Below, piece after piece: positions 23,262-64,000 of a stretch of DNA of 64,000 bases. Under the pieces are notes generated by a model. It was not told the DNA's origin. It did no database searches and saw only the letters and a list, made by a program, of their open reading frames with translations. The position numbers and the translations under genes are program-made. The stretch lies in assembly GCA_018292915.2 (NCBI GenBank), contig JACVVK020000016.1, positions 3,480,001-3,544,000 on the forward strand. The letters run 5' to 3'. Origin of the DNA: Batillaria attramentaria (taxonomy: Eukaryota > Mollusca > Gastropoda > Batillariidae). The first letter of the stretch is position 1, and each line of letters starts with the position of its first letter.

Positions 23262-26200
23262 ATCTCAATGAAAATATTTTGGTCTGTTTCTCAGCTGTTC
23301 CAGTTTGGGCACTTAACCAGAATATGTTAATTGTAGAACCTGGTCTCCAGGGATATGCTCCCTATTATTATTCTTATTATTCTTATTATTATTTATCCTT
23401 TATGATGCTCCCAGGGATGTCCGCCTCACACTCAGTGCGTGCCTTCATGTACACGGCTTCTGCTGGTGGACTGCCCGCCAACGAGACAACGTTTGCTGAA
23501 GTGGCCAAGTCAGCCGGCTACACCACGGCGCTCCTTGGTAAAATATGCCTTTATCACAGTCATGATTATCAGTGACATTTCTTTATACAGTTGGAATACA
23601 GAATTCTAAAGATGGCGAGTGGCAGTTGGTTTGACATTTTAAACCAGCTGATGACTTTTTGGGTTTTTTTTTTTTACACGAAAACATCGCAAAACTGAAA
23701 AAATAACAAGTTTATAACTACAGAGAGCCGTGTGCATGCTTGATGCTTGTGAGCAACGCCTCCTATGTGCATGTACAAAACTTTCTCCTAACACATACAC
23801 GTAAACATGCCATTTACATCCCCGGCAGTTTCAGCTCAGTACTGTGGTCAGGACTTTCTAGTGTCGTGGTTCCTATGTCATTTTGCGATTGCCCTTGACC
23901 GCATGAGACCGAGCTACTGGCTCATCATGACGTGTGTTTCCTACTTTGTCAATAGGTAAATGGCACCAGGGGTGGAGCCTGGATCGGTCAGACCCCGAAC
24001 ACCACCACCCTCTCAATCAGGGCTTTGACTACTTCTACGGTGTACCTCTGACAAACATGGAGGACTTCATGGACCCAAGAGTGAACGGCTTGCTGGACCA
24101 CTTTCCCAACGTCCCTTTCCAGCTTCTGGTCACCTTCACTCTGGTCACCGTGTCCGTCTGGTGTCTTGTGCGCGTGCGATACGTCAGCTTATGGTTGGGA
24201 GTTCTTGGCGTAACTCTGGCAGGACTGCTGTGCGGGGGGCTTTATTTGTCTATGGTCAACATGAAACTGCTGAATTCTTTCATGTTTCGGTAGGTATTCG
24301 CATTCTTCCGCTGAATTCGTTCGTGTTTCGGTAAGTACTTGTATTACTGCCAGGTGAGAGCATCATTATTCATCGTTCTTCGATCAGTATCTGTGGCCAT
24401 TCATTTGGACCAGTTTCTGTTTATTAAATTCAACAACATTCTGTTTCAGACGTGACAAAGATGTAATCGAAACACTTCCCAGCACTGAATACGCGGACAT
24501 ATATAATATTATGTCATTTGCACACTATTCAGGAACTTCGACCTGGTGGAGCAGCCTATCCACCTGCCGAGCGTCACCAGCAAGTTGGTCATGGAGAGTC
24601 AGCAGTTCCTGCAGGCCCGACACGCAGACAACACGCCCTTCCTCCTGGTCGTCTCCTGGCTGCACGTGCACATAGCCCTGGTCACCGCGCCCCAGTTTCG
24701 GGGCCGGTCCCAGCACGGACTTTACGGGGACGCTGTGGAGGAGATGGACTGGGGCGTTGGTCAGGTGCTCGGTACTCTAGATCAGTTGGGGTTTACAGAC
24801 AACACGTTGGTTTATTTCACCTCCGATCACGGAGGCGCACCGAGACTTACCGACCGTACTGGGCGTCACGTTGGAGGCCACAACGGACCTTTTAAAGGTG
24901 AATGACCAGTCGTTTAGTCACTCTCCTATCAAAGGCCCGTCTTCGTACATATATCAAAGCTCAGAAAGTTCTTAGCTGTCTCCGTGACCCTGTAAAAACG
25001 ATCAGTTGGGTATTTTTTTTCCCCAGTTCCAATACTTTTGCCAATACTTTTGATGTGGCCATTTTGTTTGTTTTGAACTTCCTGTACGGGGTATGCCTGC
25101 TGCTGCTGCTACTCCCTCCCTCTCTCTCTTTCTCTCGCTGCGAGGCGTCTGCTACAGAGCTGCTGTCACGTTTTGACTAGAAGAGCTTCGGGCCCATGCG
25201 AACGGAACAATTATCGTTGGGTAGAAATCTCCAGCATAGTATACGATCGATCCAGAGATTAAAATTCATATGCCAGTCCTTTGGCCTCTCGTGCTAGTTC
25301 GGTGATTGCTAATCTGTCTTTTAGTCTGTCTCAGTTTTCTTAATCGTAGGCTCTTTCAGTGTACGTAATGCAGGCATTCGAATATCAGTTCTCGCATTCA
25401 CAGTTAAAAGTTCCGTTGGTCTTGAAGCCTATCCCACGTACAATGCGCGCGCTCAGTGCAGCTCCTAATCTAGAGATAAGGTCTTCACGTGGGTGTCCTT
25501 CCCTGTGCATCAGTCAGATCATAAACATATTCCTGTTCAGGATCTAAAGGCGATGGCTCCACTGAGGGTTCCTTCCGAGTTCCGGGCATCGTTCGTTGGC
25601 CAGGCAAGGTTTCAGCAGGTCACGTGATACAGGAGCCAATCAGCCTGATGGACATGCTGCCCACTGTGGCCAGCCTGCTGCACGTTCCGCTGCCCAGCGG
25701 CGTGACGCTTGACGGCAAGGACATGGTGCCTCTGCTGACGGGCCAGACGTCAGTGTCGCCTCACGGGTTTCTCTTCCACTACTGCCAGGACCAAGTTCAT
25801 GCCGTGAGATATCGGCCTGAGCAAGGTATATAATAATTTTGATGAAATGATTAAGGTCTCAATTCGAACGACAGGCATACAAAGGCGTGTGGAAATGTTT
25901 TCATCGAATGCGCTTAATCTTTGCATCGGAATCAGTCATTTGGGTCACAATATAGTATCGTAAATCATTGTGGTGACTCCGGCCGGCATATATCGTGCCC
26001 CACAAGTGCACCGCGTACTGAGCAGACGACTGACGTTATATGGTTGCGGACTCAGTCGGTGACTACTGACTCAGCTACTGAGACGGCGTTGATTGGTGGC
26101 TATTTTTAGAAGATTTGTCGAGCTCGTCTGTTCAGGAATAGACCGTATAGGCTCAAAGAAAGTTGCATTTCTCTAGTAATAGTAGAAACTGCAACGTCAC

Positions 26201-26301
26201 GAAAACGGTTGATGGCCAGACTCAGTGATTTAACATCCTTCTATCCGGCAAACAGCCTTAGAGCCGGCTTCTAAAGAGCAGGCAGCTTTCCATCTCAGCG
26301 G

Positions 26302-26364
<63 letters not shown>

Positions 26365-27174
26365 ACTGAGGTGTGTGTGTGGGGGGGGGGGGGGCACCAT
26401 TGTACATTCCTTGTAACTCAGTGTAGGTGATCCTGAGGCTTCGGGTTTCGGAACCTGCGTTGGATAAATGAAAATGCTTATGTCCGTCGTGATGTACTGA
26501 GTTGGAAAGATTGACATGCAATCAGTGGTAGCAGTGCCTCCAGGCTGCCAGTTCCTCCATGTACTGATGCCGTGCCCGACACGAATTTCTTTTCTGACTG
26601 TTCGTATGGCTGAAGGGTATAAACTTCACCGCGCTCAACGAGAGCCGGACCCAGTACCACATCATTTGAGTTCGGTCTGGACTGACTGTGACTGACAAGC
26701 CGTTGTAACTTGACAATAGTACATTATAGGATATGTCAGTCCTGTCAAATGAGACAAGCTAAAACTGACATATACATGTAGCTCATCATCATTAACACCC
26801 GGTATAAGCAGCAGATTTCACTCAGTGCTTGTGTCGCAGGAGACAAGGTCTGGAAGCTGGCACTGCGGGAACCGAACCCTGCCAACAAAGGCCCCGTTCT
26901 CCGGTGTGATGGCGCCTTTCACCTTGACCCACCTCACCTCTATGATATCACCCTTGACCCTGGTGAAACTTCCCCTGTAGACCTACAGCAGCATGCTGAT
27001 ATACAGAGAAAGATGTTGTTAGAACTCCGAGTCCACTTGAAGAGCGTGGTTCCTGTGCCCTCACAGTTTACCTTAAGGTCGTTGATATGGCAACCATGGA
27101 AACAGCCGTGCTGCACATTCCCGAAGTGTTCTTGTCAGGACAAAAAGTTTCTGGGACGGTTTGATGACTGGTGA
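22599..27174 (+). CDS. STS-like: steryl-sulfatase (arylsulfatase C)-like, copy 2; six exons
   Basis: Exons: 22599-22869, 23415-23537, 23956-24289, 24533-24897, 25541-25825, 26840-27174; 1713 nt, 570 residues. Exons 2-5 are exactly as long as those of copy 1 (123, 334, 365, 285) with identical phases, so the two are tandem duplicates. Start ATG 22599 opens a short signal peptide ([15 protein letters not shown]). Seen: [21 protein letters not shown] (formylglycine Cys), [18 protein letters not shown], a two-helix membrane hairpin at the end of exon 3, and a [10 protein letters not shown] tail. The motif EGGIR of copy 1 is EGSFR here. Exon 6 is much more diverged from copy 1 than exons 4-5. The end of exon 3 is followed by a duplicated donor (see separate entry). 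Expected role: ER-membrane steroid/aryl sulfatase; whether the two copies differ in substrate is unknown. Confidence 0.9.
23046..23157 (-). mobile_element. tRNA-derived SINE head in intron 1 of sulfatase copy 2
   Basis: The minus strand reads GCCGAGATAGCGCAGCTGG, TAGAGCATTGGACTGCC and GGTCTGAGTTCGATG, with A and B boxes in tRNA spacing, then a body ending GTTGTGCTGGCTTTTTCC. It differs from the 21904 family in the tail. It is adjacent to an (AC)n tract. Confidence 0.6.
23189..23258 (+). repeat. (AC)n microsatellite, intron 1 of sulfatase copy 2
   Basis: About 70 nt of uninterrupted AC. Confidence 0.9.
24270..24337 (+). repeat. tandem duplication of the exon 3 splice-donor region in sulfatase copy 2
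   Basis: CTGAATTCTTTCATGTTTCG|gtaggta (24270-24296) is repeated 41 nt later as CTGAATTCGTTCGTGTTTCG|gtaagta (24311-24337). The second donor is the better consensus, but using it adds a TAG codon directly after the true exon end. Confidence 0.8.
25899..26217. repeat. dispersed repeat shared with 1439-1754, copy in intron 5 of sulfatase copy 2
   Basis: Collinear with the copy in intron 1 of the paralogous gene. Because the two copies sit in non-equivalent introns, they are separate insertions rather than a relic of gene duplication. Confidence 0.75.
26305..26394 (+). repeat. (GT)n plus G run, intron 5 of sulfatase copy 2
   Basis: About 58 nt of GT, then GTGTGTGTGGGGGGGGGG. Confidence 0.9.
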
Positions 27175-27540
27175 CAGCTCAGTCAGTTAAGCTTCATTCC
27201 GCGGAGTGGCACCGGTCTGCGTCACTTGACTCTGACCGGCTCAGCGATTTAAGTTTTACTGACAGCGGGGTGAGCGGTTCCCACAAAAACTGAACCGGCC
27301 GTCTGATGATCGCCAGTGTGAATAATCTAACATATGGCATAACCTGAAGAAGATTGGAAAGTCAGTGGCCGCTGTGGTTTGTGGTTTCTGATGACCACCG
27401 AAAGGCTTTGTACTTTGCCGGGTCAGTGTGCACTGACTCACTGGACTTGCTACACTGATGTCCGTACTCGGACTGACTACTTTTTACTGATATTTTTAAA
27501 ACAAAAGGAAATACTTATCACAGACTGATTTTGTAACAAT

Positions 27541-27546
27541 AATAAA
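27541..27546 (+). terminator. candidate poly(A) signal of sulfatase copy 2
   Basis: AATAAA in ACAATAATAAAAAGAC, about 370 nt after the TGA at 27174; the only clear one before the dynein start apart from another near 28083. Confidence 0.4.
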
Positions 27547-27805
27547 AAGACAAGGAGGACAATCAATGCATGTATGCTCTGTGCAGAATCTAGAAGTTAT
27601 CAGTTTTGAAATCAGCCGGTTAAAAAACGAAATGCTGAACCGGCTGACACTAGCTGACTGACTCGGAGTCAGCCACCGTCACACCCCCGCCGGACCGGAG
27701 TCGCCCGGCCGGTCGGGATGGGGATTACGGCCATCACTGCGGATCAGTAGTCTTCAGTTTTTCATCCAAACTGATGTTTATATGGATATGATGACAGAAT
27801 TGAGG

Positions 27806-28065
27806 GGGGCCGGGGGGGGGGGGGGGGGGGGGTTGACTGAGTGTGACTGCCAGAGTAGGTCAGTGTGTGTCACTGACCGTCTCAGTGAGCCGTGTGTGCC
27901 GTGTCAGTGTCAGCACTGACTTCAGCCGGTCACTGAGCCGGTCAGTGACCGGCCCGGCTGTCAGTGTCAGTGTGTGTGTGTGCGGCCAGTGTCAGTGTGT
28001 GTGTGTGTGCGGCCAGTGTCAGTGTGTGTGTGTGTCAGCCGGCGGTGTGTCAGTCAGTGTGTGTG
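27806..28065 (+). repeat. G run and GTCAGTGTGTGT-type minisatellite between sulfatase copy 2 and dynein
   Basis: A G run of about 27 nt, then repeated GTCAGTGTGTGTGTGTGCGG units (about three near 27957-28040) embedded in CAGTG/GCCGG-rich sequence. Confidence 0.75.
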
Positions 28066-28089
28066 TGTGATGGGACCGCATAAATAAAC

Positions 28090-28601
28090 TATGAAAACTG
28101 TCACTGTGTACCTGTTCAGTTTTTGTGTGCTTCAACGGTGTTACCAATTTTCTCACTGAGTCACTGAGTCAGTGTGTGTACTGAGTATCAGTGTTCAGCA
28201 CATCAGTCGATACACTAAGAAATTTTCAGTCCCCTCCGGCTCCTCTCACTTCAGTAGGCGGCACTGATAACCGCCGACGTTTTTAACGTTTAAGTAAGAG
28301 TGTTATTGGCAGACACCACACAAATTCATTTCTCGTGAATCACAGATGAACATCTGTTGCCTGTGTTCAGGCACAGCCGGGCCGGTTGGCCTCCTGTCAA
28401 AACCTCCCAGCACCCACTGCGCCACCGAGAGAGAAATTACCTCACGCTCATGCGCACCAGACAGGAAATTATCAATGACATCATTGCAGTGCCCGGATAT
28501 CGTCTGCTGATTGCAGGCGCCGGGGGACGTTACAGTCATCCTTTTTCGATTGAAATCGGACTATCGAGGACTTTTCACTCAGATTTTCGTACCAGGCAGC
28601 C
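28090..28601 (+). promoter_or_regulatory. DYNC1H1: presumed dynein promoter and 5' UTR
   Basis: No TATA box is placed convincingly. A CpG-richer stretch with CTCATGCGCACC (NRF1-like half site) lies near 28448, typical of housekeeping promoters. The transcription start cannot be fixed from sequence, and a non-coding first exon further upstream is possible. Confidence 0.25.
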
Positions 28602-63973
<35,372 letters not shown>

Positions 63974-64000
63974 GTATGTTTTGGCATTTTTGGTAATGTT

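Larger units (their letters stand above)
27175..28089. other. spacer between sulfatase copy 2 and dynein
   Basis: Rich in CACTGACT/AGCCGGTC words that recur irregularly (GTCACTTGACTCTGACCGG, GTGACCGGCCCGGCTG), giving many local hairpins. No gene recognised. Confidence 0.55.

Overview
The window is a piece of an animal nuclear genome. Its genes are split by GT-AG introns, most of the non-coding DNA is (GT)n/(AC)n microsatellite, tRNA-derived SINEs and short inverted-repeat elements, and there are no bacterial-style operons. The gene content fits a lophotrochozoan, most likely a gastropod mollusc: a steryl-sulfatase tandem pair, an nSTAND-NTPase plus ankyrin gene of the kind expanded in molluscs, and a cytoplasmic dynein heavy chain close to the vertebrate one. 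The species assignment is inference. All four supported genes lie on the plus strand.

Layout. (1) 673-5537: a six-exon steryl-sulfatase/arylsulfatase-C gene (copy 1). (2) About 5655-8300: a dead LINE-type reverse transcriptase on the minus strand, split by a 1.2-kb DNA transposon with TA target duplication. (3) About 8300-12828: intergenic, no gene supported. (4) 12829-18034: a three-exon gene for a 991-residue protein with an nSTAND-like P-loop NTPase domain and about 18 ankyrin repeats, probably an NLR-like sensor. (5) 18180-22598: repeat-rich spacer with a TA-flanked MITE, a 400-bp near-palindrome and a SINE with a clear 14-bp target duplication. (6) 22599-27174: steryl-sulfatase copy 2, with exon lengths and phases matching copy 1. 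(7) 28602 to the window edge: the cytoplasmic dynein 1 heavy chain gene. I resolved 79 exon positions, about 4,055 codons. The last part of AAA6 and the C-terminal domain lie beyond the window.

The most interesting signals are these. The dynein gene has a tandem pair of homologous 196-bp exons (55552-55747 and 56106-56301) coding alternative versions of the front half of the microtubule-binding domain; their length forbids using both or neither. There is a one-base insertion in the AAA1 exon of the same gene. Four of its introns start with GC. The two sulfatases share tracts that look like gene conversion, and copy 2 carries a duplicated splice donor. The nSTAND-ankyrin gene has an ankyrin array that looks amplified in pairs, and a G5 run on which its C-terminus depends.

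All exon boundaries were assigned by hand from splice dinucleotides, phase bookkeeping and remembered family conservation. No transcript evidence or database search was available.
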